Shown here: positions 1-14,040 of the stretch, one piece after another | Numbering within the stretch: the stretch's first letter is position 1 | Layout of the letters: each line of letters starts with the position of its first letter | Assembly: GCF_003576645.1 (NCBI RefSeq) | Contig: NC_044930.1 | Span: 18,800,182 to 18,864,181 of the forward strand | Direction of reading: 5' to 3' | Length of the DNA: 64,000 nucleotides | Origin: Ipomoea triloba | Lineage: Eukaryota; Streptophyta; Magnoliopsida; Solanales; Convolvulaceae | Translations under genes and position numbers: made by a program | Notes under the pieces: generated by a model | The model's database searches: none | What the model saw: the letters and a program-made list of their open reading frames with translations, nothing else | What the model was told of the DNA's origin: nothing

Positions 1-54
1 TTGGCACACTGTTTTCGTAATTTTCTTAAATCTGACAAATTTAATAACCCCGTA

Positions 55-690
55 TGGCTGTATTACTATGTTATTTCTGAACAACTCTACACAAAATTGT
101 GGATGATGTGTAATGCAAGTGTAACACATGTGGAGTTACCTTTAAGCCCTTGTACAAAATGTGTTTATGCCCAAATTGACTTCATGGAATTGCATTAATT
201 GTAAACAACTTTCTCTAAATAACATGTATTTGTGTTTAAATTGACTTCAAGATCTCATTAAATACTTTCAGAGTCGCAATTTTTTACCGCATCTTTAGCA
301 TCACGTTTTATAAATGTAATTCTAAAGACGCATTTCAGAAACACGACTGTTACAGGTAAGAGCAATGGCTGTATTACTATGTGTCTATGTTATTTCTGAA
401 CAACTCGTCAACTCTACACAAAATTGTGGATGATGTGTAATGCAAGTGTAACACATGTGGAGTTACCTTTAAGCCCTTGTACACAATGTGTTTATGCCCA
501 AATCGACTTCATGGAATTGTATTAATTGTAATACAACTTTCTCTGAATAACATGTATTTGTGTTTAAATTGACTTCAAGATCTCATTAAATACTTTCAGA
601 GTCGCAATTTTTGACCGCATCTTTAGCATCGCGTTTCATAAATATAATTCTAAAGCCGCATTTCAGAAACGCGAGTATGCGACTGTTACA
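55..690. repeat. Tandem duplication, period about 313 bp
   Basis: The stretch beginning ggctgtattactatg near 55 is repeated from about 368 and followed to about 690 with small differences (an added gtctat and gtcaa early in copy two, scattered substitutions). It lies upstream of the first visible PDS5 exon, in what is probably an intron. The reading frame at 1-198 falls inside copy one, and copy two does not keep it open, so I do not treat it as coding. Confidence 0.85.
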
Positions 691-1044
691 GTTAAGATCA
701 AAATGTTTTGAAAATAGAATCTTAACAAAATGTTATTAAAACTCCAACATTTAGGAAAGTTCCTAATACTATTGCAAAAAGGAATACTGCCTGGAAACTC
801 TGTTGCTGTAATCTAGGGACTGGATGAATGAAAATGAGCTTATTGGCTTGGGTGTTTGACTTCTGTTTTTTTTCCTTGGGTTACTTGGGAATGTGGGTTT
901 TACTTAGTATTGGAGAAAAGTCATGTTGCAGACTTTTCTTTTTGAAAAAAACATTTTGCGGTGTTTATTTGTGTAATCTCATTTTGCCTGTATAGTCATT
1001 CAGGCCATGGCTTAGCTAATTTTTACATGGATTTATACTGACAG

Positions 1045-4000
1045 CAAGGTTCGACATGCCTTTCTGACTTGGATCAATCACCCCCTAAAGCTGTTTTGGA
1101 AGCCATGCAGTCTTTTCAAAAGGCTATTGTTAAGCCTGAGCTTCTAAAGCATCAAGATAGGGAGGTTAAGCTTCTTGTTGCTACATGTATCTGTGAAATA
1201 ACAAGAATTACAGCACCTGAGGCTCCCTACAATGATGATGTTCTGAAGGTAATCCTTTAATTTTGAAATGAAACAGTTTATGGAGATAACTTCTTGTCTT
1301 TGCATTTGGCGTGTACTTTTCATCATTTTGCAATTTGATATGCTTCTAAATGTCTTTTGATTTATGGTCAGGACATCTTTGATTTGATTGTGAGCACTTT
1401 CACTGGACTAAATGATATGAATAGTCCATATTTTGGTAGAAAAGTTGTCATTTTAGAGACTGTGGCGAGATACAGATCATGTGTTGTAATGCTGGATCTT
1501 GAGTGTGATGATCTCGTCAATGAAATGTTCAGTATTTTTTTCAGGGAAGCCAGGTCTGCATTATTATTTTATGAAGTTGCTATTAATTAGTTTTGGTGTG
1601 TGACTTGTTTGACGGTTTTGTAATTATCAATATATACCTATATTTAGCAACTCTGTATACACATTAAAATGCTTGTTTCACTGTTCCCTTTAACTAATTG
1701 TTTTATTAACATTTGCAGAGAGGAGCACCCTGAAAATGTTCTAAAATCAATGAAAACAATTATGGCTGTAATCTTAGAAGAAAGTGAGGATATACGGGAG
1801 GATCTTTTAGCTATTATTTTGTCTGCTCTAGGACGGAATAAAAAGGTAAGCATTCCTCTCTAGGATAAACAGTCAGCTGTTGAAGCTCAAAATTTCCATT
1901 TTGTGACCTTTGTGAAGTGCTTAATTGTTAACTTCAACTTCTAGGGAGTAACAATGGCTGGGAGGAGGCTTGCTGTGGATTTGATAGAACAATGTACAGG
2001 AAAACTTGAGCCCGGCATCAAGCAATTTCTTTTATCTTCAATGTCTGGAGAAAGTAGGCCACATGATTTTCAAATAGATTACCATGAGGTCATTTATGAC
2101 ATTTACTGTTGTGCTCCTCAAATTCTATCAGGAGTTGTTCCCTACCTGACAGGGGAGCTGCTGGTAATACTTTTTGCTTTACCTACATCCTTTTTGTTCA
2201 TAATCTACCAATCCAACTACCCATGACCTTAGTTCTCATGCATTGAGACTGGCAATATATTGCAACTTCAGGAAGCAAAAGGGTGAATTTCCCTACTCTC
2301 CTTTTGCTAATGTTTCTTTGTGTGCCTGTTGAGGAAGTTGGCATTCTTAGAATCTTAGTTTTCCTTTATGGTTGATGTATAAATTGTATATTGTTTTTCC
2401 TGTAGGGGACTGATGTTTTTCTGGGGAGATATAGCTAGTAAATTGCTTTGTTATTATATGTGCTCTGTTGATACTTCTAATAAAATCATACTTATTTAAA
2501 AGGACAAAAATAAACTTTGGCATTGTTTAATGTTATTGATATCCTCTAATCTTAAAACTGCTACTTTAGTCATTTGTGAGGAAAGTTTCTTGATTTTCAG
2601 TTTGTAAATTTATTGCTTTCCAAATTTCAATTTTACAGGCTGATCAGCTAGATGTACGATTAAAAGTGGTTAGCTTACTTGGGGATCTCTTTGCTATGCC
2701 AAAATATGCAATCACTGAAGCTTTTCAATCATTATTTTTGGAGTTTTTAAAGAGGCTAACTGATAGAACTGTTGAAGTCCGGATGTCTGTCCTTGAAAAT
2801 GTTAAAGGCTGTTTGCTCTGTGATCCATTTAGAGCTGAAGCTCCGCAGATCATTTGTAAGGAATTTTTAGTTGCTTTTTGGATGTGTTTTAAGTTTTTAC
2901 ATTTTGTTTCTAATCTGGTATAGATCTTTTCTAGCTGCCTTATGTGAGCGACTGTTGGATTATGATGAAAATGTCCGTAAACAAGTAGTTGCTGTGCTCT
3001 GTGATGTTGCATGTCGTGCCTTATCCTCAATAGAGGTTGAAAGAATCAAGCTTGTCGCTGACAGACTTCGAGACAAATCTGTATGTTGATCTCTCTTGGA
3101 ATGCATATTTTGAGCGAGAGTTGATGCTTTATCAGTTCTTCTGACAATACTTTTGAAAAATTTCTCTAGGTCCTTGTTAAAAGATATACAATGGAGAGGC
3201 TAGCTGAGGTATACAGAAATTATTGTTTGAACTGTTCTACTGACTCACAAAAAAGCTATGAATATGACTGGATCCCTGGGAAGATCTTGAGATGTTTTTA
3301 TGACAAGGACTTCAGGTAAATTTATCTTGACAACATGGATGAGAAGGATCACATTATGTCCTTGGTTAGGGGAAAATAAAATGGGAATTAAAACCCATTA
3401 CCTTTGTGAAATGGACTTTAACCTCAAGTGAGAAACCCTGCTGCATTGACTATTTCTAATGTTAATACTGGAAATCATAGATTTTTGAAATCTCAATTAG
3501 GGGCTATGGTAAAACAATTCACCCTGTTTCAGTATTCTCTCTTTGAATATATGCTTTAGGAACTGGCTGAGATAACATGATTTAACACTATAACCTTTCC
3601 TGCAGATCAGATGCTGTTGAACCTGTTCTATGTCTGTCCTTGTTCCCCAATGAGTTTTCTGTCAAGGATAAAGTTAAAAATTGGGTTAGGGTTTTCTCAG
3701 GTTTTGACAAAGTTGAGGTCAAGGCTCTTGAGAAGATGTTGGAACAAAAGCAAAGGTTTGTTCATCTGTCTTTTAAATCAGCCATTTCTTTGTGGTTTCT
3801 GTTTATTTAATTTGTTTCCCTTTTTACAATTAGATTAACTTGGAGGTATCTCTTGTTAACTGCAGGTTACAACAAGAGATGAGGAGGTATCTTTCTTTAA
3901 GACAGATGCCACAGGTTTGCAACTTATCAAAGCCTTAAAACTAAATCTATAGTAGGTTACAAGCATATACAATTGACTTTGACAATTATTGTAGGATGGT

Positions 4001-7000
4001 GATCCGGCTGAGCTCCAAAAGAAAGTAATGTTATGCTTCCGCATTATGTCACATTGTTTTACTGACACTGCAAAAGCAGAGGAAAACTTTCAGATCCTTG
4101 ACCAGTTAAAAGATGCCAATGTATGGAAGATTTTAGGAGTTCTCCTTGATCCGAATACCGCCTCTCTTCAAGCTTGTAACTCTCGGGTGAGGATGTAAAT
4201 CTAAGTTGAATTCTCTCCAGCTTGTGTTGTTCCTTACTCTTCTACTTGTTAAGGAATCAAGTCATAAAATAGCTAGTCATGGGTTATATCTAATAACTTT
4301 TATCCCACAGGATGATTTGCTTAAGATCCTTGGTGAGAAGCATCCGCTGTATGATTTTCTGAGCATTCTGTCCTTAAAATGCTCATACATACTTTTCAGC
4401 AAGGAGCATGTGCGAGACATCCTTCTGGAGGTCAACTTACATAAAAGTGCTGGAAGTAGCCATCTGATTCTATCATGCATGACTGTACTTGTGGTAGTGC
4501 ACTTATTCCTAATTTACTGGTCTATTTACTTATTTATCCAGCTATGTTCTACTTGTAGCCAAGTATCATTTATTTGTAAGGTCTCACTGTAGGCATATGA
4601 TTCAGTTGTTCCCCATCCCATCCTATGGCAAAGCACAACCCAAAAAAAAAAAAATCCAAAAGAAACTAAAAGGGACAGAAAAGCAGTGTAAAAATGGTTA
4701 TTGAAAACACATTTTAGAAATTGAACTAGCATTAGTGCTTCAAATAGTTATGCTATACAAATACAACCCTTGTCTTTATACCTTGTATAGTTAGGTTGTA
4801 TGTCTTGTGCTTTTATTATTCTTGGTTACCTAAAATCATACATCATATTGTTCAAATGTTTTTGTGATGCATTTTCAGATTCTTGCACGTTTCAGTCCTC
4901 TGCTTCTCAGTGGCCTTGAAGAAAATCTGATACATCTTCTTGAAGATGACAATGAGATAATTAAAGAAGGTGTTTTACATATTTTAGCAAAGGCTGGTGG
5001 ATCCATTCGAGAACAATTAGGAGTTTCATCAAGGTACATATTGTAAATGTCTGATTTATTTCAAATTGCCTTGCGTTTAATTGAATTTTGTACTTATTTG
5101 CAGATCTTTAGACCTTATGCTTGAGAGGTTCTGCGTTGAGGGTAGTCGGAGGCAGGCAAAGTATGCTGTCCATGCTCTGGCATCAATAACAACAGATGAT
5201 GGTCTCATGTCACTCTCTGTTTTGTACAAGGTCTGTTAGAACATTACATTTTGCTCTCTCTTCTAGTCTCCTTTAAAGAAACGAATATGGTGTATTGTCC
5301 TCTAACTATAATCTTGTGTCAACATTCTTTGGTATTACCCATGGTGTACAGAGGCTTGTTGATATGCTCAAGGAGAAGTCACATTTGGCTGCTGTTCTGC
5401 AGTCTCTTGGATGTATAGCACAAACTGCTATGCCAGTCTTTGAAACAAGGGAAATTGAGATCGAAGAGTTCATAAAGAAAAGTATATTAGAGTGCAACCA
5501 GGTATGCTTGATTTTTCTTTGTTTTATTGACAAGTTGTGTTTGATTTTTCGATTCATTATCTAGTCCATCCTTGTATTAGCTAATGTATGTTTCTTTTTC
5601 AGGCATCAACAGATGATGGGAAAGACTCTTGGGGGAATAGGAGTGAGATTTGTTTATTGAAGGTTGGATTTTCAGTTTTTAGCAAGCTGTTTTAATGATT
5701 TGTACAAATTCCAAGACTTGATAAACTCATATTTTATTAAAATTAAAGCACTAGCTTGATTAAGTAAAACTTTTTCACAGATTTTTGGCATAAAAACATT
5801 GGTCAAGAGCTATTTGCCAGTAAAAGATGCTCATCTTCGTTCGGGGATTGATGACTTGATGTTGATCCTTAAAAATATTCTCTGCTTTGGTGAAATCTCC
5901 AAAGAAATTCAGTCAAGGTAATGTGTAATTTATGGAATTTGAAAATGTCTTGCCACTGGCAAACTATTAGTTTGGCTGGTTCAGTATTTGGCTTCATAAT
6001 AAAAGGCCGATATGCTTTGGTCTTTTGCTGTTTGATTTTTCAGTTCAGTAGATAAGGCTCATCTGAGACTTGCTGCAGCAAAGGCTGTTCTTCGCCTATC
6101 GAAACACTGGGAGCATAAGATTCCTGTAGATGTCTTTTATCTAGCCCTGAGAACTCCAGAGGTGAAGTCTTCTCTTGATATTCTACTTCAAAAATGTTGT
6201 ATCTCTTTATATTCTACCATCTATAAGATATTTGAGCATAAAAATTTTGAGCTGCAAGTTATACTGAATAAATCTTTTTTATTTCACTGGTTAATGCTAG
6301 TAGGCCAATTTCCCTCAAGTAAAAAAGCTATTATTGAACAAAGTTCACCAGTACATAAAGGACCGGCTTTTGGATCCGAAGTATGCTTGTGCCTTCTTTC
6401 TTGACATGAAACCTGAGCAAGTCAATATTGAAGAGGTGGTTCATTACTTCCATATCATTTGGTTGTATTCAGGCTTATTATGGTAGAGGGGTTCTCAAAA
6501 TTCATTGGTTGAGTTATGTTATGACCCTTTTATTGCCTAACAATTGGCAGGTTAAAAACAACTTAAGTGACATAATTCAGATGTGTCAACAAGGGAAAGC
6601 AAGACATCTCTCTTCACAATCTGATGCTAATGCTCCTACGGGCTATCCGGAATACATCTTACCATATTTGGTCCATGCTCTTGCTCATCATCCATTGTTT
6701 CCTAATATTGAAGAATGTAAAGATGTTAAAGCATTTGAACCTTTTTATAGGTATATTTCTGTTCTGTGATGGCCGGTTGCTACATACCTAAGAACTAGCT
6801 AGAAACAGACTGAACAGCAGTTTATTCATTGTTCAAATTTACTTCAATCCTTCATATCTATGGTTTTCATTCTGAAGAGCTCCTATGGTACAATTATATT
6901 TACTTTTCTCCCATTGGGAGTTAACAATTGCGGAAAGTTTACTGGTAGGCTGCTATATATATTGTGGTATAGTACCTCTGCTCTTATCTGACAATTACTA

Positions 7001-10000
7001 TACACTAGCATAAAAAATCTTATTTACTCCTGCCATTCTACATAGAGAAACTCTACATTGTTATTGATTGGAAATGCCCTTATCAAGATGGCCAAACAGC
7101 CCAAACTAGTTTTCATCACTATTTTATTCATGCCATTAGGATGAAGTAGTATGTATGATGCTACATGCCTATATATTTTTGTTAGGTCATCGATTGTGAT
7201 ACATATAATGAGGAGATTGGAATTTCATTTTCCTCTCCTTTGAGAGAGGATTAGCTTGCATGGTGAGGGATAAGGATATTATATATATTCCAAATGCCTG
7301 CCTCTTTAACATTAAGGTTTAGTTATTAAAGATGAGTTTTCTTGAAGTTTCAATTTTTTTTAATACCTGGAGGCATTTTCTTTTCAGGCAGTTGCATTTA
7401 TTCCTCTCAATGTTCATGCATAGAGATGAAGATGGCAAATCTCAAATTAGCAAGGATCAGGAGAAGGAAAGTATTGCAGCAATAAACTCTATTTTGCATA
7501 GTGTCAAGCAATCACAAGATGCTGTAGATGCTACAAAATCTAAGGTTGGAAAAAAGCCCTTTTTTGACTTTCCAGATCCTGTAAATAAATTTTCTCAATT
7601 TCCATCACCTTGTTTTTATCTTCTATGTCTCCTTCTGAGGTACCCTAACAGTTAACCAAGAGCCTAAAATGTTATTTTGCAAAGAAGATTGACAAAAGTG
7701 CCAATTATTAATTTGAATTTTGAATGAGATTATAATGTGCATCAATTTTTGTAGAACTTGTATGGTATTTCCGACCTTGGCCTTTCAATCATAAAGCGCT
7801 TGGCCTCAAAACAAGATGATGCTCTGGAATTGAACACACTGGTGCCACTACCTACAATGCTTTTCAAACAGCGTGAGAAGGATGAAGGAAATGACACTTC
7901 TCCGGTATGTTTCTTGTTATTTTCAATCTGGTCAGAGTCCTTATCTGTTCCGTGTATCAAGAGCTGAATTCCTTAAAATTAAGTTTCTTCAGTGATTGGG
8001 TATAGACGTTTAGTGGGTTTCATATTTTGTTTTTGCCTGAGCTATGAACACCTCCTTTTCTGCATGGTTCCCCAGCTACTGATTGCATTTATAACTAAGT
8101 TCTCTATGCCTTTCTGTCAGAACCCTCCTTATCATACAAAAAACAGGGAGTTTTAGAAACTAGAATTATAGTAGATACAGTAATCTGAATCCAGATATAA
8201 TGCAATGAAGAATGGAATGTGTCCGTTTTCTCTGTACTAGGACATACTTCTATGCTCGATTTATATTGCTGTTTGTTTTTTTAATTAAATATAAAATATC
8301 TGGTAGTAGAGCTGGGGTCAAGTGTTTAATGCCTAAAGGACCTTCCGTTTGTCCTGTGGGCATCTTTTGAACTGAATTTATGATGGACAATTTGATCACC
8401 CAGTGGGCTCTTCAGTTACACTACAAGGATCCACCACAATAATTTTCTTCCTTTCAGTATTGAGATTCCCTGTTTGATGTTGCTTCAAGATTTCATGATG
8501 GAATATGCATCAGTTTGTTGGTAGTTTTTTTCTGTGGTTGATCTTCACTAATTTTCAATATTTTGTGCAACTTCTTGGCCTTAATGGAAACTTATTTGGC
8601 ACTTTTACTCTTTAAATCAAGGAACCCAGCTAGAAATGGGAAAACTACTTCCTAATTCTTAGCTTTCCCATTGGTGGAAAAGGAAGTATTACATTTTGCT
8701 GCTGTTTTAGGTTGTTGACACTGTATTTGATGACAGGTTGAACAACAGACATGGCTAACTGATGAGAAAGTCTTGGTCCAATTTGAGACACTTATGCTGG
8801 AAACTAATGGAAAAGTAAGCTCTTTGTCACCTTTCAGTTACAGTGATATGGTGATTGGTATATATTCTTACATTTCTGCTATTTTGCACTCTTCAGGTTA
8901 ATGCTGAAATTACTGAATCTGACATAATGAAAGATAGTGAAACAGATGGAAATGAGATGCCTTTAGGGAAAATTATGAAACGGCTAAAAGCCAAAGGATC
9001 CAAGGCTCGCAATGAGGTGAAGAATGAATCTTCCCTTGCTGAGGTGAAAAATGATGTTGATGATGATATCTTGAAAATGGTGAGGGAAATTAATTCAGAC
9101 AGTGCAGTCAATCCTAATAAGTTTGAATCAAGTAATGGCCATGAGTATGTTGGAAAAGGAAAAAGCAGTACCAAACATCAAAAAAGAAAAACAGATGGTA
9201 GTGATACGACAGATGGTCCTGTTCCTAAAAAGCGGAGGTCATCTGCTCAGGCTCTTAAGCCATCTCCCGCATCAAAGAATGAGAAGCCTAAAAAGAAGCT
9301 TAAGGCAAGTGTCTCAAACTCCACTGAAAGGGATGATGACCTTAACTCTGCTTCAGAAGATAAGTCGTTGGAAGAAGATACTGTTTCAGAAGATAAGTTG
9401 TTGAACTCATGCATCCGCAAGAATTCAACCCCTTCAGCAAAAAGAAAACGGAAGGTTTCGGATTTGGACCATGAAGTTGACACTAAGGACTACCATAAAG
9501 TGAAAGTAAGCTTCTTTACAAGTAAAACTGGTTGCATTGCAGCTATAAATTCTTGTCCTCAACTGAATTCCCCATTTTTACAGAAGTCTAAAGAAAATAT
9601 TGCAACTGATGGGACACACGTCTCAAGTGATTCCAAGTCAGGATCTATGAAGAAGCAGAAGAGGAAAAACATTTCTGGGTTGGCAAAGGTTATTGTGTTC
9701 AATATCTTTGACTCTAATTTGATGCATCTCTTTTGAATAGCTTGGCATGGTTGATAGTAGTTCATTTGCTACATCTCAAAAATTTCAAGTTACTAGGCAT
9801 GTAGTATTTTAGTAAACCTTTGTGTGTGTGTGTGTTCTTCAATCTGCAGTATGGGCTTTAGCCTGCTGCTTAAATATTAGTATCTGATGCTTTGTTGAGG
9901 AATGATATGTAGAATGATAAATGTCTCCCCCTCTACTAACATAAGTTCTTAAATGAGGTAGAACACAATTCAATTTGGTTTTAGTCATTGGAAAATTTGT

Positions 10001-12757
10001 TTTCTTTTATTACGATGCTAAATTAACTGACAAATGTCCTTCCTATCTAAAGAGATTTTCTTTTCTATTTGGGAATATTTTTGTACTTCTGTTGTTTTTT
10101 TCTAATTGTCCTTTGATTTTCTGTATTTATTGGAAGATTCTATTTGGTGTCTGCAGTTTGTTTGTGTATTTAATACTTAAATGCTGCTTTTGTATCTACT
10201 CTAGTGCACTTCGAAGGGTGGCGAAAGTCCAACCATGGACTTGATTGGTTGCAGAATAAAAGTTTGGTGGCCCATGGATAAGCAGTAAGTCACTTAATCA
10301 AAATTTTAATCTTATTTATCAAGGCATTTGGAAGGGCTTTGGACTGTAATAAATGATTATGCACATTTATATGGGCCACACCTGGTGTTGCCTCTTTCTA
10401 TTATCTTCTTATATTGGCATTGTTTCTGATGGTATTGCTTTTCCTTGTCAATCCCTACGACTCATATGATTCACCTCTTTGGTTCATTCCCCTATTTCCT
10501 TAAAATATTATACATGGTGATATGTAAAATTCCAGAGGTCCCTTCTTTTTTTTGGGATAATTCTGGGTTGAATGAGATTACTTCTTTGTGCTATGCTTAT
10601 TTATCTTCATCTTGTAGAATTATTCCATGGTCCTTTATGGATATTTTTGGTCTAACGAGGGCACTCTTTCGTTCTTTTCTTATTTATCCCCATCTTGTAA
10701 AATTTTCCCCGAACAGAATTGCATTTCATGTGTTAGAAAAAGTGTTCTTAGTTTGGTGGCTGACTTGGTTCTATCAAGCCTCTCTTGTTTAGCTATTATG
10801 TTTCTTCGGAACATCAATCATAGTCTTTAACTTCATAGTGGTATCCACTGTCCACTGATGAGAAAAGAAAGTAACCAGTAGCTTGTATTTCTTGTTTTCT
10901 CCTTTCTTGCCTTCTGGTGTCTCATTGGTGCACTGTTCTGGGCACACTAACTTTGTTTTCTACTTTCCATGACACTTCAGGTTCTATGAAGGAGTTATAA
11001 AGTCCTTTGACACCCAGAAGAAAAAACATGTGGTAAGCTGGATTTTATTAATCCTCTAATTTTTAAGTATGTTGGACAGTTTTGTGTATCACATCTGTTA
11101 GGATCAAGCGCTTACCACTACGCTAAAAGCTATAGCTCACAGCGAAGGCCCGGCTTTATTTCCTTATATGCCCCCACCACATTTTTAAGAGGCAGGGTGC
11201 TAGACTTAGCCCTTCACTGGACCGGCCTCTGCCCAACAATTTACCTAGCCACCAATTGTTGGACTTGGCCCTTCACCGGTCTCTGCCCAACAACATCAAT
11301 GCTCACGTTATTCTTTTGTAATTTCACTTGATTCATGGGTGTCTTTCATTGTTAATTTCTGTGAAAGATATTATATGAGGATGGAGATGTTGAAGTCCTC
11401 CGGTTGGATAAGGAGCGCTGGGAGCTTGTTGATCGTGGAGAGAAGCCTGTTAAGGTCAGGAGTTTTGTATAAAATATTATTCTGTGAATGAGTTTCACCA
11501 CTAGCCTCCATTGCAGTCGTTAGTTTTGATTCAGTATCTGATACTTGACATTATTCTGCAGCGATCAAAATCGTCAAAGGGTGCATCGTCCAAGGGAGTG
11601 TAAGTACTTCGTTTCTTTTATAGTTTGATGGCAGTATTGGAATTTTATGCTCTAATCAGCTTACTGCGTGATGCCTCATTTCTGATTTTACTAAGGCTCT
11701 AAGGTTTAGATGAGACCATTGTGCACGATTCAGTGATTCACATGTTTCCACTGCAAGATGGATTTCTGAAATTACGTACTATATTTTTTTCATGTTACTG
11801 TTGTGCAGATCTGGTGATAAGAAAGGGAGATCTTCGGGTGGATCTGGGCAGAAGAAAGCGATGAGTTATATGTGAGTTTGCTATTGCAGTTCAGCCTATA
11901 GATTACGTTTGTGTCTTCATTTCTTTTCCATCTTCTATATGCTTTTACCTAATTGCCTTGCAGGTCTCCATCATCTCAAGTAAGAGGGAAGAGAACTCCA
12001 AGAAAGAATTTGAAATATGGACAAAAAGGCATATCAAAGAGTAGGTCCCTAGTTGATGATTTCGAATCAGATAAAGGTTTGAATCAGTTCTGATCATTGA
12101 TTGTAATATAGTGTTTCCTGCTATTGATGCATTTGGTCCTAAGGCTTGTCTAAAAACCACTTTCAGTTTGTTATTGAATGTAAAATATGATTGAGCTTTC
12201 CTAATTTTTCTGAAGGCAAACGAGAAGAAATCATGGAAAAGAGTTCATCTGACCAAGAGCAGTCTGAGAAGGATGATGAAATATCACTTTCTGATGAGAA
12301 ACGAGGTGATGATGATGCTGAGAATGAATCGGGTGACGTGGGAGAGTCCAAAGAGGAATGCCAATCTGAAAATAAAGAAGAGGAAGAAGAACCAGGCACT
12401 CCCCACGATGCACCCGTGTCTGATGAACAAGAAATGTCTTCTTCTTCAGATGGGAAACCACAGGAAGAGATATCGGAAGAAAAGTGTTCAGACGAGGAGC
12501 ATGAAGTCGAGAAACCAGATAGTCCAGGCAGTCCAATGGATGATGAAGCAGGAAGCCATCCCGCAGATGAAGATGAATCTGAAGAGACTACTACACCTGC
12601 CGATGCAGATTTTTCTGACGACGAGACTCTTGTATGAAATTCCAGATTTACATTCACCTTTTACATCGTAACTCGTAGCTTAATTTACTGATACCACTTT
12701 GGTGATTTGCAGAGCATGTGGAAGCGTCGGGTAGGGAAACCAGCTCAGAGGAAATGA
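1045..12757 (+). CDS. PDS5: Sister chromatid cohesion protein PDS5 homolog, A/B type (5' partial)
   Basis: PDS5 binds cohesin on chromatin and regulates sister chromatid cohesion. Exons with GT-AG borders that I could join in frame: 1045-1248, 1372-1553, 1719-1845, 1945-2163, 2639-2855, 2935-3080, 3170-3315, 3606-3755, 3866-3914, 3995-4186, 4311-4493, 4879-5033, 5104-5230, 5352-5501, 5603-5662, 5781-5917, 6044-6161, 6304-6435, 6551-6750, 7388-7544, 7755-7904, 8737-8814, 8897-9505, 9584-9688, 10205-10284, 10981-11032, 11368-11454, 11562-11599, 11809-11871, 11964-12076, 12216-12631, 12713-12757. They give 1628 residues without a stop. Residues 1 to about 1080 are HEAT-like helical repeats (ELLKHQDREVKLLVATCI, PYLTGELL, LLDYDENVRKQVVAV). 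A lysine-rich nuclear region follows (KKRR, KRKRK). About residues 1332-1404 form a Tudor domain (IKVWWPMDKQFYEGVI, LYEDGDVEVL), then a very acidic tail. The length fits the large PDS5A/B class. The first ~40 residues of the family are missing and must lie upstream of the window. Confidence 0.95.
11096..11292 (-). mobile_element. TRIM-like solo LTR in a PDS5 intron
   Basis: A 197-bp TG...CA block (TGTTAGGATCAAGCG ... CTCTGCCCAACA) is flanked by the 5-bp direct repeat ACATC (11091-11095 and 11293-11297). It lies in the intron between 11032 and 11368. The closest relatives in the window are 15533-15672, 35.2-35.5 kb and 36.5-36.9 kb. The copies joined to a primer-binding-like site show that the family reads on the minus strand here. 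An internal duplication of the gacttggcccttcaccgg segment makes it longer than the 140-bp copy. Confidence 0.85.
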
Positions 12758-13200
12758 GTGAGCAGACGGCAGATAATGGCTTATTCTATCAACCAGTTTA
12801 GCGACAAGTGCAGCCCTCGGGCAGTCTCTCCATGTACTATTACTTTAGATGACCTAGTAGAAGATTTAGCCATTAATCCTCGAAAATAATCATAAATTGT
12901 GAAGTACAGATAACCTTTATAGCAAACGGTAATGCACAGGATGGATGGAGTTTAGCGTTTAGCATAATTATGGCTCCCAACGACATTTGTGTAGCTGTCC
13001 TGAGCCGTGTTCTTGTAGCTGACTTTTAGACCTCCTGTACAGCTCTGATGTAGCAAGCAAGATAGCCGCCGCCATAATTTACCTAGTTAGCTTTACCTAC
13101 CTTGTGCAGGAGCTTAGGTTTTGTTGTACTATTGTTTTTTGAGTTTTGTATATCTGCCATTCCTTATAAAAATTATCATTTGCATTTGTGCGTAAATTGT
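12758..13200 (+). other. Probable PDS5 3' UTR
   Basis: Non-coding sequence directly after the PDS5 stop codon. It has no open frame of note and becomes AT-rich near 13130-13200 (tccttataaaaattatc). I see no perfect AATAAA, so the cleavage site is not defined. Confidence 0.4.
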
Positions 13201-13688
13201 TGTCTAGAGACTAGAGCATCCATTGCCCATTGTTGTCTCTAGATTTCTACTTAGATTACATGTTGGATATGAGATTTGGTTTAAACTGGCTGAGGTGAGG
13301 CTTCTTTTGTTTCAATTCTGGTTGTGTCAACGTCATGACATGGTGTGGTATTTAGGGAAATTGACATTTTTTCATTAGGTGTCTCAATAGGTTTGGATAA
13401 AAATGAAAAGATTTTGAATTTTTAGGCATAATTAGTTTGGAGGCAAAATTCCCATATGGGTTACAATTGCTTCTAGTGATGGATATTATTGGTGTTAACC
13501 TGCCATGTTTCATGTAGCAAAAATTTCATTTTTGGCTTTACACTTTCAAATCCAAGTCACGCCTGTATGTCAGTATGTGGTATGTATGCTAAATAGCATT
13601 GTCTTTTATTATTATTATTTTTTTTAATTTTATAATATTTTTATTTTTTATTTTTTGTCCACAAGATGAGGCACCTTTTAATTCTTGT

Positions 13689-14040
13689 TCATGCTGTACC
13701 AGCCCAATTAAAAGATAAAATGCCTAACCATATTGATTTTGTATAGAGAATTTTGAACTTTCGACTTCTTTAATAGATGAAAGTTTCTTCACGTCAACCA
13801 AACTAGTTGGTGTTCTAAATAGACCGTAATTATAAAAAGTATGGTGTTCTGAATAGACCCTAATTATAGAAAGCACCTTAAACTTATACCATACTCAAAC
13901 TAATCTCCGTTCAAATCGTGCTAACCCAATTAAGGAGTAAAATGCTGGCTATATTGACTTTTTCATACAAGAGAGAGTTTTGAACTTCTTATCTCTCTTA
14001 AGAGATGAAAGTACATTCATGTTAACCAAGTTGGTGCGAA
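13689..14040. repeat. Two diverged direct copies of a ~115-bp segment
   Basis: Sequence from about 13689 (cagcccaattaaaagataaaatg ... gtcaaccaaactagttggtg) recurs from about 13919 (taacccaattaaggagtaaaatg ... gttaaccaagttggtg). A smaller repeat, ggtgttct(a/g)aatagacc, sits between them at 13808-13860. The block occupies the gap between the convergent PDS5 and ALKBH2 genes. I recognise no coding content in 13200-14357. Confidence 0.7.

Noticed and set aside
9975..10830. Hydrophobic + strand ORFs in PDS5 introns
   Set aside because: T-rich intron sequence gives Phe/Leu runs; there is no start context or family similarity, and the flanking exons splice across them.
11945..12160. Minus-strand ORF of 71 codons
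   Set aside because: It overlaps a PDS5 exon and its introns on the opposite strand and shows no recognisable domain.
12163..12657. Minus-strand Ser-rich ORF of 164 codons
   Set aside because: It is the antisense shadow of the acidic GAA/GAT-rich PDS5 exon at 12216-12631.
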